Shown piece after piece: positions 24,202 through 32,815 of a stretch of DNA of 49,074 nt. The notes under the pieces were generated by a model. That model was given only the letters and a program-made list of their open reading frames with translations. It had not been told where the DNA came from and ran no database searches. Origin of the DNA: an uncultured Lachnotalea sp. (GTDB lineage: Bacteria; Bacillota; Clostridia; Lachnospirales; Lachnospiraceae); NCBI GenBank assembly GCA_948470255.1, contig CAOKOS010000017.1, positions 1 to 49,074 of the forward strand, in the 5' to 3' direction. Both the position numbers and the translations under genes were made by a program. Numbering within the stretch: the stretch's first letter is position 1; each line of letters starts with the position of its first letter.

Positions 24202-25470
24202 TTACATTCCCAGTTCTTCCGGGCCGGAAATCTTTCCGGTTACAGCGCTGGACGCCGCCACTGCAGGGCTTGCCAGGTAGACCTCCGAAGCCACATGCCC
24301 CATCCGGCCCACGAAATTCCGATTGGTGGTGGAAACGCACCGCTCCCCTTCCGCCAGCACTCCCATATAGCCGCCCAGACAGGGGCCGCAGGTGGGAGTA
24401 CTCACAATGGCGCCGGCTTCAATAAAGGTTTTTAAAATCCCCTCTTCCATGGCCTGCAGGTATATTTTCTGGGTGGCGGGAATCACAATAGCCCGGACGC
24501 CTTTCTTTACTTTCCGGCCTTCCAAAATCTTTGCAGCCACCCGCAGGTCGTCCATACGTCCATTGGTACAGGAACCGATCACCACCTGATCAATGGCAAT
24601 ATCGCCCACCTCATCAATACTACGGGTATTTTCAGGGAGATGGGGGAAAGCCACCGTGGGACGGATGCTGGAAAGATCCAGGCGGATTACCCTGGCATAT
24701 TCAGCATCTGCATCCGCCTCATATGCCTTGAAAGGACGCATGGAATGTTCCTTCATATAAGCTTCCGCCTTCTCATCCACCGGGAAAATCCCGTTTTTGC
24801 CGCCGGCTTCAATGGCCATATTGGCAATGGTAAACCTGTCATCCATGGAAAGCTCCAAGACGCCTTCCCCTGTAAACTCCATGGACTGGTAAAGGGCGCC
24901 GTCCACACCGATCATGCCAATGATATGGAGGATCACGTCTTTTCCGCTGACCCATTTTTCCAGCTTCCCGGTCAGCTCGATCTTAATGGCCGAAGGCACC
25001 TTAAACCATGCTTTGCCGGTGGCCATGCCTGCCGCCATGTCCGTACTTCCCACGCCGGTGGAAAACGCGCCCAGGGCGCCATAAGTACACGTGTGGGAAT
25101 CTGCGCCAATCACCACATCCCCCGCCACCACAAGGCCCTTTTCAGGAAGCAGCGCATGCTCAATCCCCATCTCTCCCACGTCAAAAAAATTTGTAATCTC
25201 ATGCCTTGCAGCAAATTCTCTCACACATTTACAGTGCTCTGCGGACTTGATGTCCTTATTAGGCACAAAATGATCCATCACAAGGGCGATTTTATCTTTA
25301 TGAAATACGGAACTGTCTTTCATCTTCCCGTCCATCTCATGAATTGCCACTGGGGAAGTAATGTCATTTCCCAAAACCAAATCCAAATCCGCCTCGATTA
25401 ACTGTCCCGCTTCTACGGATGAAAGCCCCGCATGGGCCGCCAGAATCTTCTGCGTCATTGTCATTCCCAT
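24202..25470 (-). CDS. leuC: 3-isopropylmalate dehydratase, large subunit
   Basis: The aconitase-fold catalytic subunit, 422 residues, of the archaeal/short type. [13 protein letters not shown] opens the protein; [21 protein letters not shown] is the substrate loop; the three 4Fe-4S cysteines are in GSCTNGR and [13 protein letters not shown]. It forms an operon with leuD. AAGGAGG lies nine bases before the ATG. A -10 TATAAT preceded by TGG lies 94 bases upstream (25564-25569). The gene is divergent from a LysR regulator, a common arrangement in which the regulator controls the pair. No leuA or leuB is present in the window. Confidence 0.92.
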   Translation of the reverse strand: MGMTMTQKILAAHAGLSSVEAGQLIEADLDLVLGNDITSPVAIHEMDGKMKDSSVFHKDKIALVMDHFVPNKDIKSAEHCKCVREFAARHEITNFFDVGEMGIEHALLPEKGLVVAGDVVIGADSHTCTYGALGAFSTGVGSTDMAAGMATGKAWFKVPSAIKIELTGKLEKWVSGKDVILHIIGMIGVDGALYQSMEFTGEGVLELSMDDRFTIANMAIEAGGKNGIFPVDEKAEAYMKEHSMRPFKAYEADADAEYARVIRLDLSSIRPTVAFPHLPENTRSIDEVGDIAIDQVVIGSCTNGRMDDLRVAAKILEGRKVKKGVRAIVIPATQKIYLQAMEEGILKTFIEAGAIVSTPTCGPCLGGYMGVLAEGERCVSTTNRNFVGRMGHVASEVYLASPAVAASSAVTGKISGPEELGM

Positions 25471-25563
25471 AATGCTTATCCTCCTTAATTAAATGCTCAC
25501 GGTTCCGAAGAAAACAACTCCTGCCTCTGATGTCTTTTCTCCGGCCTTTCGATTCTGGAACTC

Positions 25564-25572
25564 ATTATACCA
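25564..25572 (-). promoter_or_regulatory. Probable extended -10 promoter of leuCD
   Basis: On the minus strand TGGTATAAT is an extended -10; the -35 (TTCAAT, 17 bases upstream) is weak, as expected for an activator-dependent promoter. A second TATAAT lies 19 bases further upstream. Confidence 0.5.
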
Positions 25573-25627
25573 TTGGAGACATTATAATTGAAATACAGAT
25601 TTTGAATGTTTACTATTACTTCAGGTT

Positions 25628-25639
25628 ATGTTATAACAT
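25628..25639. promoter_or_regulatory. Palindrome between leuC and lysR (possible LysR site)
   Basis: ATGTTATAACAT is a perfect 12-base palindrome 33 bases before the regulator start and within reach of the divergent leuC promoter. It fits the T-N11-A style of LysR boxes only loosely. Confidence 0.4.
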
Positions 25640-25671
25640 GGATATGGCTCTGCCGGAAAGGAGGAATTTTC

Positions 25672-26601
25672 GTGGAACAGAATTTATCGTTATACCGCAT
25701 TTTTTTTGAGGTGGCCCAGACCGGAAATATCTCCCGCGCCGCCAAAAACCTTTATATCAGCCAGCCGGCCATCAGCAAAGCCATCAGCCGTCTGGAGGAC
25801 AATCTTCACCTTCCCCTGTTTATCCGCAATTCCCGCGGCGTCCAGCTGACCGACGAAGGCCAGATTCTCTACGAACATGTGCAGGAAGCCTTTGAGACTT
25901 TAAACCACGGGGAGGATGAGCTGAAGCGGATGATGGAACTGGGCGTCGGCCATATCCGTATCGGTGTCAGCACAGTTCTCTGTAAATATGTGCTTCTCCC
26001 CTGCCTGAAAGAATTCATCGCCCGTTATCCCCATGTGAAATTCACCATCCACAATCAATCTACCCTTCAGACTTTGGAGCTTCTGGAAAGACAGCAGATC
26101 GACCTGGGACTGACGGCAGAACCATCCTACAATAAAAAAGCCATTACTTTTGACAAAGTAATGGATATTGAGGACGGTTTTGTGGCCACCCCTGCCTATT
26201 TAACCAATATGCGCCTCCGGGAAGGCGCCGCCCAGTCGGATATTTTTAAAAACGGCACAATTTTAATGCTGGATAAAGGCAACGTAAGCCGGACATATAT
26301 CGAAGACTATCTCCGGGAGCAGCATTTGGAGCCTACCCATCTTCTGGAAGTCTCCACCATGGATCTTTTGGTGGATTTTGCCAGAATCGGCCTGGGCGCC
26401 GGCTGTGTCATTAAAAATTTTGTCCGGGAGGAACTGGAAAACGGCACCTTTGTGGAAATTCCCATGTCACCTCCCATCCCCAGCCGAACCATTGGTTTTG
26501 CCTGCAACAGCCAGAGTGTCCATTCCAAAGCCCTTACCATGTTTATCCGGTTTTACCGGCATTTTTACCATGCGTCTACTGCATTTCTTCCCCGCAGATA
26601 A
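25672..26601 (+). CDS. LysR-family transcriptional regulator
   Basis: A 309-residue regulator. The winged helix-turn-helix is LYRIFFEVAQTGNISRAAKNLYISQPAISKAISRLE (residues 6-41), followed by LFIRNSRGVQLTDEG, and an effector-binding domain from about 90 (HIRIGVSTVLCKYVLLPCL). The start is GTG 25672, seven bases after AGGAGG; the frame is open 22 codons further upstream over the promoter. Being divergent from leuCD, it probably regulates that operon, perhaps in response to a branched-chain intermediate; the effector is not visible. Its last 37 bases overlap the end of the convergent response-regulator gene. Confidence 0.92.
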   Translation: MEQNLSLYRIFFEVAQTGNISRAAKNLYISQPAISKAISRLEDNLHLPLFIRNSRGVQLTDEGQILYEHVQEAFETLNHGEDELKRMMELGVGHIRIGVSTVLCKYVLLPCLKEFIARYPHVKFTIHNQSTLQTLELLERQQIDLGLTAEPSYNKKAITFDKVMDIEDGFVATPAYLTNMRLREGAAQSDIFKNGTILMLDKGNVSRTYIEDYLREQHLEPTHLLEVSTMDLLVDFARIGLGAGCVIKNFVREELENGTFVEIPMSPPIPSRTIGFACNSQSVHSKALTMFIRFYRHFYHASTAFLPRR

Positions 26602-27203
26602 AATACCGCAAGCTGTGTCCTGTCCCGCAGGCCCAGCTTTTCCAGAATAACGCTTAAATAATTTCTTACAGTTCCTTCACTTAAACACATGGCGTCGGCA
26701 ATTTCCCGGTTGCTGAACCCTTTTGCCACCAGCTGGATCAATTCTTTCTCCCGTTCCCCCATGGAATAATGCGAAAGGTCGGCTCCGCTTTCCTGCTTCA
26801 TCAGTTCCGGCAGCCTTGCCATCACCTCGTTTCCAAATACGCTCTGGCCAGACATCACCGCCTTCAGGGCCGGGGCAATGGAAGCGATATCCTGTTTGAT
26901 CAGATATCCTTTGGAACCAATGGTCAATGCCCTTAAAATATATTCATCGTCGGAAAAAGTCGTCAGGAAAAGAATCCTGGCTTCCGGATGGCTTTTTAAA
27001 ATTTCCTCCCCGGCATCCAACCCGCTTCCGCCACCCATCTGAATGTCCATCAAAAGAATGTCCGGCTCGTATTCTTCATAAAGCCGCACTGCCTCCGGGC
27101 CGCTTTTGCCCGTTGCCAAAACAGTGATTCCCTCCTCTGCCTGCAAAATGGTTTTCAAAGACATGCAGACCAGTTTGTCATCATCCACAATGATAATATT
27201 CAT
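26565..27203 (-). CDS. NarL/FixJ-family response regulator
   Basis: A 212-residue two-domain regulator. The receiver has the acidic pocket DDD at 7-9, phospho-acceptor Asp53 (ILLMDIQMGG), Thr (LTTFSDDEY) and Lys (GYLIKQD). The C-terminal LuxR-type helix-turn-helix is MGEREKELIQLVAKGFSNREIADAMCLSEGTVRNYLSVILEKL. It overlaps the upstream histidine kinase stop by four bases (ATGA at 27200-27203), so the pair is translationally coupled. The likely target is the divergent ABC exporter at 28455. Confidence 0.94.
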   Translation of the reverse strand: MNIIIVDDDKLVCMSLKTILQAEEGITVLATGKSGPEAVRLYEEYEPDILLMDIQMGGGSGLDAGEEILKSHPEARILFLTTFSDDEYILRALTIGSKGYLIKQDIASIAPALKAVMSGQSVFGNEVMARLPELMKQESGADLSHYSMGEREKELIQLVAKGFSNREIADAMCLSEGTVRNYLSVILEKLGLRDRTQLAVFYLRGRNAVDAW

Positions 27204-28285
27204 GTATTCAGCCCCTTCCCCGGGAGGGGAAGCGACACAAAGAGACGAAATCCCTTTTCTCTGTCAACCTGAAAGTTCCCTCCCAATACTTCCGTCCTTT
27301 CCCGGATATTCTCTAAGCCAATTCCGCCGCCGGATACAATGTCTGCCCCTGTCCCATTATCCCAGATAACCAGCTGGCATACCGCCGGATGCTCCACCAC
27401 GGAAACCTCCGCCTGATCGGCATTACTGTGTCTTGCAATGTTAGAAAGCCCCTCTTTTACAATGGCAATCATGCAGTAACTGATTTCTGCCGGCAGTACT
27501 TCTGCTTTATAATGAAACGTTACCGGGCAAAACTGAAACTCTTCAGTCAGCTTTTTTAACTGAAGTTTCAAGTCCACCGCCTCATCGTGGAGGTTATGGA
27601 CGCTCTCCCTGACACTGTCCATGGCTTCAGACAACGTCTCCTTCACAGAGCCAAGCTGGCCGGATACTTCTTCCTCCTGTTTATGGATCACCATCATGGC
27701 GCTTACCTGTAAAAGGGATCTGGTCAAAAGATGGCCTACATTGTCATGGATTTCCCGGGCGATCCTGTTCCGCTCATCTAAAGTCGCCAGCCGCACTTCG
27801 TAATCCTGCTTTTCCAACAGTTCCTTGTTTTTTTCTTTTAGGTAAAGAGCCTGCTCCCTGGTGGAATCCTGCATCCGGAAATAAGCCCTCTCAGCTCTCT
27901 CATATGCCGCCGTCCGGATACTCAAAAGGCAGGCCGCCATGCAAAAAAGAAAAGTCGTCAAAAAACCGTCCAAATCCCGTCTCACAGCAAACCCAGACAG
28001 GGAAATCACCCAGAGGAAACGAAAATACCACCGCTCCTGTTTGGTAAAACAGTCATAGGCTACCGGCGCCAGAAACAAGGCAAACTCCCCCCTCCAGACG
28101 CCAAAGAGACAGTAAAGGACGCCGGCCGCCCTCCACCTGCCCCCTTCCAGGACATTTCCCAGGGAGGAAACCACAAGCGCCGTTAAAAACGCCGCCACCA
28201 CCAGAAACCCTGCGTCCGTCTTTCCCCATATTAGAGGAAGGAAACATAAGAAAAATAAAAGCAGCTTATCTACAAGTTCCTGCAT
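27200..28285 (-). CDS. Sensor histidine kinase (HisKA_3 type)
   Basis: A 361-residue membrane kinase partnered with the NarL-type regulator. The N-terminal 125 residues contain four to five short hydrophobic segments with little extracellular loop, suggesting sensing in the membrane. A coiled helix leads to the phospho-acceptor His180 in ERNRIAREIHDNVGHLLT, the HisKA_3 motif. The ATPase domain has KEGLSNIARHSNA (N box), VIWDNGTGAD and GGGIGLENIRERTEVLGG. I choose ATG 28285, which has a very strong GGAGGAGG six bases upstream. The frame extends 28 codons further to a GTG at 28369 without a ribosome site. Such intramembrane kinases often watch their neighbouring exporter for antimicrobial stress. 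Confidence 0.9.
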   Translation of the reverse strand: MQELVDKLLLFFLCFLPLIWGKTDAGFLVVAAFLTALVVSSLGNVLEGGRWRAAGVLYCLFGVWRGEFALFLAPVAYDCFTKQERWYFRFLWVISLSGFAVRRDLDGFLTTFLFCMAACLLSIRTAAYERAERAYFRMQDSTREQALYLKEKNKELLEKQDYEVRLATLDERNRIAREIHDNVGHLLTRSLLQVSAMMVIHKQEEEVSGQLGSVKETLSEAMDSVRESVHNLHDEAVDLKLQLKKLTEEFQFCPVTFHYKAEVLPAEISYCMIAIVKEGLSNIARHSNADQAEVSVVEHPAVCQLVIWDNGTGADIVSGGGIGLENIRERTEVLGGNFQVDREKGFRLFVSLPLPGKGLNT

Positions 28286-28454
28286 GGCAGCCCTCCTCCA
28301 ATATGCAACACCTGGATATATTTTAACGAATCCCCCCAAAATAAGCAACACAAACATTACATATGTCACTTTAATCTATTGACATCCTTCACTGTTTTTT
28401 TCTCCCGGATTCTTTTATTATAGGGATATATCGTCAAAAGAAAGGATCGTGGAT

Positions 28455-29384
28455 ATGATTCATGTAGAAAATTTAGTAAAACGCTACGGGAAGCTGGTTG
28501 CCCTGGACCATTTTAACCTGGATGTGAAAGACGGGGAAATTTTCGGGCTGTTGGGACCAAACGGCAGCGGAAAAACCACCGCCATCAACTGTATTTTATC
28601 CCTTCTTACTTATGATAAAGGAGAGATCACTTTATTTGGAAAACCCATGTCGCCGACAAATTATGAAAGTAAACGAAAAATCGGCGTCGTCCCTCAGAAT
28701 GTGGCTGTGTTCAATGAACTGACTGTTTATGAAAATATTGATTACTTCTGTAGCCTGTATGTGCCGGATAAAGCCAAAAGAAAACCTCTGGTGGAGGAGG
28801 CCATCGCTTTTGCCGGGCTTTCTGATTACCGGAAGTTTCTGCCCAAGAAGCTTTCCGGCGGTCTTTTAAGGCGTCTGAATATTGCCTGCGGCATCGCCCA
28901 CAAGCCGGATCTTATCTTTTTAGATGAACCCACCGTGGCTGTGGATCCCCAGAGCCGCAACAATATCCTGGAGGGTATCAAGGCGTTAAATGCTTCCGGC
29001 ACCACAGTTGTATACACTTCTCATTATATGGAAGAAGTAGAACAGCTCTGTTCCCGTATTATGATCATGGATAAAGGACGCGCCATCGCCACCGGAACCA
29101 AGGAAGAGCTGACAGCCCTCATCCACACCGGCGAAAAACTGACGGTGGAAGCAGACGGCCTTCCTCTTTCCGTGTTGGAACAGATACGGAACCTGCCGGA
29201 TGTTCTCCGGGCCGATTATGCCGAAGGCCATTTAAAAGCCGACTGCAAGGGGTACGGCCATCCTGTCATTGATGTGCTGGACCTGCTTCGCCAGTCGGGT
29301 GTACACTTCGGCCAGGTTTATTCGGAACCGCCCACTTTAAACGACGTATTTTTGGAAATCACCGGAAAGCAGCTCCGGGATTAG
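28455..29384 (+). CDS. ABC-2 exporter ATP-binding protein
   Basis: A 309-residue ATPase of the DrrA/NatA class. Walker A GPNGSGKTTAIN near residue 40, Q-loop GVVPQNVAVFNELTV, signature LSGGLLRRLNIACGI, Walker B LIFLDEPTVAVDP and the switch His in VVYTSHYMEE are all intact. The C-terminal 80 residues are the extra domain of this class. The start is ATG 28455, eight bases after AAGGA; a GTG two codons earlier is too close to that site. It is followed by two permease genes and stands divergent from the two-component pair. Confidence 0.94.
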   Translation: MIHVENLVKRYGKLVALDHFNLDVKDGEIFGLLGPNGSGKTTAINCILSLLTYDKGEITLFGKPMSPTNYESKRKIGVVPQNVAVFNELTVYENIDYFCSLYVPDKAKRKPLVEEAIAFAGLSDYRKFLPKKLSGGLLRRLNIACGIAHKPDLIFLDEPTVAVDPQSRNNILEGIKALNASGTTVVYTSHYMEEVEQLCSRIMIMDKGRAIATGTKEELTALIHTGEKLTVEADGLPLSVLEQIRNLPDVLRADYAEGHLKADCKGYGHPVIDVLDLLRQSGVHFGQVYSEPPTLNDVFLEITGKQLRD

Positions 29385-29397
29385 GGGAGGGACGTAC

Positions 29398-30537
29398 ATG
29401 CTTGCAAATATTTACTGGAAACGAATCCTTGTGGCCGTCAGGAACAGAGGCACCCTCATATGGACCTGGATTTTTCCCCTGATGATGGCAACTCTCTTTT
29501 ATTTCGCCTTTTCCGGCCTTAACGAAGCGGAGCTTTTAAAAAACATACCTGTGGGAATCGTAACATCGGATGAGTATAAAAACGACACCGCCTTTCAAAC
29601 GACTCTTACGTCCGTTTCCGACCCGGAGGAAGGTTTTCTTTCCCTCACAGAGTACGATACGGAAGAGGCGGCAAAAGAAGCCTTAAAGGGCGGGGAAATT
29701 GAAGGTTTTATCCACCTGGAAAATGGCTCCCCAAATCTGTCGGTCACCAAAAATGAATTGAATCAGACTATTTTAAAAAGCTTTCTGGATCAGTATGTCC
29801 AGATGAAACATACAGTTGTATCTCTTATTGAGGAAGGGGTGGCCGATGTTTCCCAGATTTTGTCTTTATTTGAAACGGAATCCTGGACAGAAGCCCTCTC
29901 CCTTTCCAAAAACCCGCCTTCCGAGACAGTCAGTTACTTTTTTGCGCTCCTTGCCATGGTATGTCTGTACGGAGGCTTCCAAGGACTGGACAGCGTTTCC
30001 TATCTCCAGGCCAATCTTTCTTCCATGGGTATCAGGAGGACAATTTCTCCCGTAAAACGGTTCCCCATGGTGGTTTTTGACCTGCTGGCCGCCCTCACGG
30101 TGCATATGGCCTGTCTGCTGTTTTTGCTGGCTTATCTGGTGTTCATCCTGGATGTGGACTTTGGAGCCAACCTTTTACCTGTCATTGTCACCTGCCTTTT
30201 TGGAAGCTTTTTAGGCTTGTCTTTCGGCGCTTTTGTTACAGCAGTTTCCCGTGCGAAGGAAGGCATGAAAGTGGCTGTTATTATTACCGTTTCCCTTACC
30301 TGCAGTTTTGGCGCGGGCATGATGGTTTCCGGCATCAATTATAAGATCGCCCAGACCATCCCCCTCCTTTCCTGGTTGAATCCTGCGGCGCGGATTTCCG
30401 ACGCCCTCTACTGCCTGTATTATTATGACGGATATAGCCAGTATTTCCTAAACCTGGGGATCCTGGCCGTAATGGCTCTTGTGTTTTCTATAATTACCGC
30501 ATTTTTCCTGAGGAGGCAGCGCTATGAAAGTATTTAA
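29398..30537 (+). CDS. ABC-2 type permease
   Basis: A 379-residue membrane protein. One segment near 20-40 (LIWTWIFPLMMATLFYFAFSGL) is followed by a large extracytoplasmic domain (about 45-165, with VGIVTSDEYKND and FLSLTEYDTEEAAKEALKGGEIEGFI) and five to six segments at 180-375. This is the YhgE/DrrB-like ABC2_membrane_3 plan. It begins 13 bases after the ATPase and overlaps the next permease by 14 bases. Confidence 0.9.
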   Translation: MLANIYWKRILVAVRNRGTLIWTWIFPLMMATLFYFAFSGLNEAELLKNIPVGIVTSDEYKNDTAFQTTLTSVSDPEEGFLSLTEYDTEEAAKEALKGGEIEGFIHLENGSPNLSVTKNELNQTILKSFLDQYVQMKHTVVSLIEEGVADVSQILSLFETESWTEALSLSKNPPSETVSYFFALLAMVCLYGGFQGLDSVSYLQANLSSMGIRRTISPVKRFPMVVFDLLAALTVHMACLLFLLAYLVFILDVDFGANLLPVIVTCLFGSFLGLSFGAFVTAVSRAKEGMKVAVIITVSLTCSFGAGMMVSGINYKIAQTIPLLSWLNPAARISDALYCLYYYDGYSQYFLNLGILAVMALVFSIITAFFLRRQRYESI

Positions 30538-31735
30538 GGCTTCTCTGTTGATTTTAAGGCGCCGCGCGGCGCAGGTTGCTGTTTATTTTTTCATGTTCAC
30601 TGCAATGTTTATCATCATTGCTTCTTTTACCTCCCAACAGGTGGCAACGGATTTTTCTGCTGTCCGTCCTTCTTTCACCGTCGTCAACCGGGATCAGGAC
30701 ACGCCTCTTACGGACGGCCTGTTGGAGTTTCTGCGGGAGCGCGGTACAGAACGTGTTTTCCCCGATGAAAAAAAGGCTCTTCAGGATGCGACTTTTTTTC
30801 ATGCCACGGAATACATCCTGATCATACCGGAAGGTTTTGACCAATCTGTCTGGTCCGGCTCCCCTCTCTCCCTGGAAGCCGTATCCGTACCTGGAACTGG
30901 CAAAAGTTATTATCTGGACAGCCTGGCAAACCAGTACTGGAATTTTGTAAACGTTTACCACAAAGCAAATCCATCCCTTAGCCGGGCAGATATCTCTGAA
31001 ATGGCCTTGGAAGCATTGTCCATGGAAACTTCCGTGGAAATGGTACGTTTTTCCGACAGCCGGCCGATCGGTGAGCTGTATGAGTCTTACAACCGTGTCC
31101 AGTCCTATATCCTGATAGTGCTGACCCTTCTTTGTGTCACCAGCATTACCATGTCCTTCCGGCGCCCTGACCTCCACATGAGGAATCTCTGCGCTCCCAT
31201 TACCACCCGCCAGAAGAATCTGGGGCTATTTCTTTACTGTGCCCTTGTGGGGTTCATTGTCTGGCTCCTGACCACCGCCGTGGGATTTTTCGTTTCTTTG
31301 CCAACCTTGCAGGGGGCAGACGGACGGCTGGTTGCCCTGCTGTTTTTAAACAGTTTTTTGTATACGCTGACGGCTCTTTCCATCGCCATGCTGCTGAATT
31401 ATTTTATATCCAATCCCAATACCCAGAACGCCATTGTCAATTTCCTGGGGCTGGCTTTAAGTTTCCTGGGCGGAGCCTTTGTCCCCCTGGAATTTTTAAG
31501 CGAAGGGCTTCGGGCCGTATCCCGTTTCACCCCGGTCTACTGGTATTCGGAGGCGGTATCGGATATTTGCCGCCTGACAGTCTTAAATAAAGAAAGCCTG
31601 GCCCCTGTCTGGCGCTCCTTTGCCATGGAACTGGCTTTTGCCATTGCCATCCTGTGTTTGGCGCTGGCTGTGGGAAAATCCAAAAATAAGGCGGAGAAAT
31701 CCTTCGGAAGTATCAGAACTGAAATTGAAATGTAG
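30524..31735 (+). CDS. ABC-2 type permease
   Basis: A 403-residue partner permease with the same plan: N-terminal segment 15-35 (AAQVAVYFFMFTAMFIIIASF), an outside domain containing FTVVNRDQDTPLTDGLLEFL and ATEYILIIPEGFD, then six segments from about 190, with LGLALSFLGGAFVPLEFL in the typical position. With the preceding permease it should form a heterodimeric exporter. The cargo is unknown; control by an adjacent intramembrane kinase suggests drug or peptide resistance. A strong terminator follows. Confidence 0.9.
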   Translation: MKVFKASLLILRRRAAQVAVYFFMFTAMFIIIASFTSQQVATDFSAVRPSFTVVNRDQDTPLTDGLLEFLRERGTERVFPDEKKALQDATFFHATEYILIIPEGFDQSVWSGSPLSLEAVSVPGTGKSYYLDSLANQYWNFVNVYHKANPSLSRADISEMALEALSMETSVEMVRFSDSRPIGELYESYNRVQSYILIVLTLLCVTSITMSFRRPDLHMRNLCAPITTRQKNLGLFLYCALVGFIVWLLTTAVGFFVSLPTLQGADGRLVALLFLNSFLYTLTALSIAMLLNYFISNPNTQNAIVNFLGLALSFLGGAFVPLEFLSEGLRAVSRFTPVYWYSEAVSDICRLTVLNKESLAPVWRSFAMELAFAIAILCLALAVGKSKNKAEKSFGSIRTEIEM

Positions 31736-31769
31736 TTTTTACTTTATAGGAAGCAATTTCCTATAAAGG
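31736..31769. repeat. Short palindromic repeat, copy 2
   Basis: Arms TTTATAGGAA and TTTCCTATAAA around GCAA, preceded by TTTTTAC. It matches the palindrome at 52-88 almost base for base, including the T run, and likewise sits directly after a stop codon. Confidence 0.7.
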
Positions 31770-31773
31770 AACA

Positions 31774-31821
31774 AACCCCCCGGTTGACCGTCCTACAGCA
31801 AGGTCAACCGGGGGGTTTTTT
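31774..31821 (+). terminator. Strong intrinsic terminator, exporter operon
   Basis: Perfect 16-base arms AACCCCCCGGTTGACC (31774-31789) and GGTCAACCGGGGGGTT (31802-31817), 12-base loop, then TTTT. Its reverse also ends in a T-poor GTTTG, so it acts mainly rightward. Confidence 0.92.
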
Positions 31822-31836
31822 GTTATTTAAACTTCT

Positions 31837-32790
31837 TTAGTGAGGTGCGATTTCCCCGCAGGCTCCGGCCAGTTCTTCTAAAAACAGAAGCTTTCCGGGT
31901 ATGGTGGGGATATAACTGGAGGTGATCCAGGGAGTAGGCCCATAACGCAGTGTCATCCAGAGGCTCTGACCCTGCCAGCTCATCCCCCGTCCCAGGACGC
32001 CGTCGCAGCCTCCAATGGCATAATCGGAACGGAACATGAGGCCAGGCCCTATGGTGTTGGCATAACAGCTCATGGGAATATAATTTCCATGGAAGGTCAG
32101 ATACGCGTTCTGCTCAATGGTCAAAGGATGCAGCATGGCCCCCACCCGGTGGGTGTCTTCTTTCCACTCTTTTTCCGAAGGGTAATCTTCTGCGAAGTGG
32201 GGATCCCAAAAAGCGATATGGCAGGCCCTTCCCACGCCGTAAACCATTACCTGTCTGGCCCCTTTTGCCCGAAGGGCTTCCATCTGCTCCGCGTATCGGG
32301 GAAGCTCCTCTTTTGTGGCAAAATGCCGTTGCCCTTCGGGGACTCCCGCCGCCCCCATCGGGCCGTAAAACGCATGTTCCATGGCGTACTGGAATGTCAC
32401 CGGATTGTCTGCGGGAAGTGTATTTCCCTTCTCGTCTGCCCACTCATCCATGTTGAAACCGTGGACATGTTCACAGGTGATTCCCCATTCTTTCAGGAAA
32501 TAAACGGTCCAGCGGTACATTTCCATAGGACCCACCGGAAGAATCAGGATTAACTCTTTCCCTTCCTCTTTTGCCATACGGATCTGCATGGCAATCTCAT
32601 GGCCAAACTGCACTGCCATGGCGTTTAAACCGTCCACAGGAACAGGTTTAAAATCCGGATGCCAGAAGGACTGCCGTTCACAGACTGTTTGCGGGTCGCT
32701 TGTCACACAGTAGGAAAGCCGTTCCAAATCCCATCCTGCAGGATAAAGCTGTTCAAATAATGTGCCCTTGATTGTACTGATCATATTCAT
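31837..32790 (-). CDS. NagB-fold sugar-phosphate isomerase/deaminase-like protein
   Basis: A 317-residue member of the glucosamine-6-phosphate deaminase/6-phosphogluconolactonase superfamily. The fold is recognisable from ELILILPVGPMEMYRW (phosphate loop) and HVHGFNMDEWADEKG, which keeps the catalytic base Asp of NagB. The ring-opening motif, normally GEDGHIAFNEP, reads GRACHIAFWDPHF: the His stays but the preceding Asp is lost and Glu becomes Asp. Hence the reaction is probably not plain GlcN6P deamination. It is the last gene of the sugar ABC importer operon (25 bases after the binding protein), so it should act on the imported sugar or its phosphate. AGGAGG lies 11 bases before the ATG. 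Confidence 0.8.
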   Translation of the reverse strand: MNMISTIKGTLFEQLYPAGWDLERLSYCVTSDPQTVCERQSFWHPDFKPVPVDGLNAMAVQFGHEIAMQIRMAKEEGKELILILPVGPMEMYRWTVYFLKEWGITCEHVHGFNMDEWADEKGNTLPADNPVTFQYAMEHAFYGPMGAAGVPEGQRHFATKEELPRYAEQMEALRAKGARQVMVYGVGRACHIAFWDPHFAEDYPSEKEWKEDTHRVGAMLHPLTIEQNAYLTFHGNYIPMSCYANTIGPGLMFRSDYAIGGCDGVLGRGMSWQGQSLWMTLRYGPTPWITSSYIPTIPGKLLFLEELAGACGEIAPH

Positions 32791-32815
32791 ATTTGTCTTA
32801 TCCTCCTACACTTGT

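Noticed and set aside
25471-25671. Possible T-box or leucine leader before leuCD
   Set aside because: No leader peptide rich in Leu, no antiterminator pairing and no terminator were seen in the roughly 95-base leader.
28370-28454. TTGACA at about 28379 as promoter of the ABC exporter
   Set aside because: No -10 hexamer at 16-18 bases; the nearest TATTAT lies about 32 bases away.
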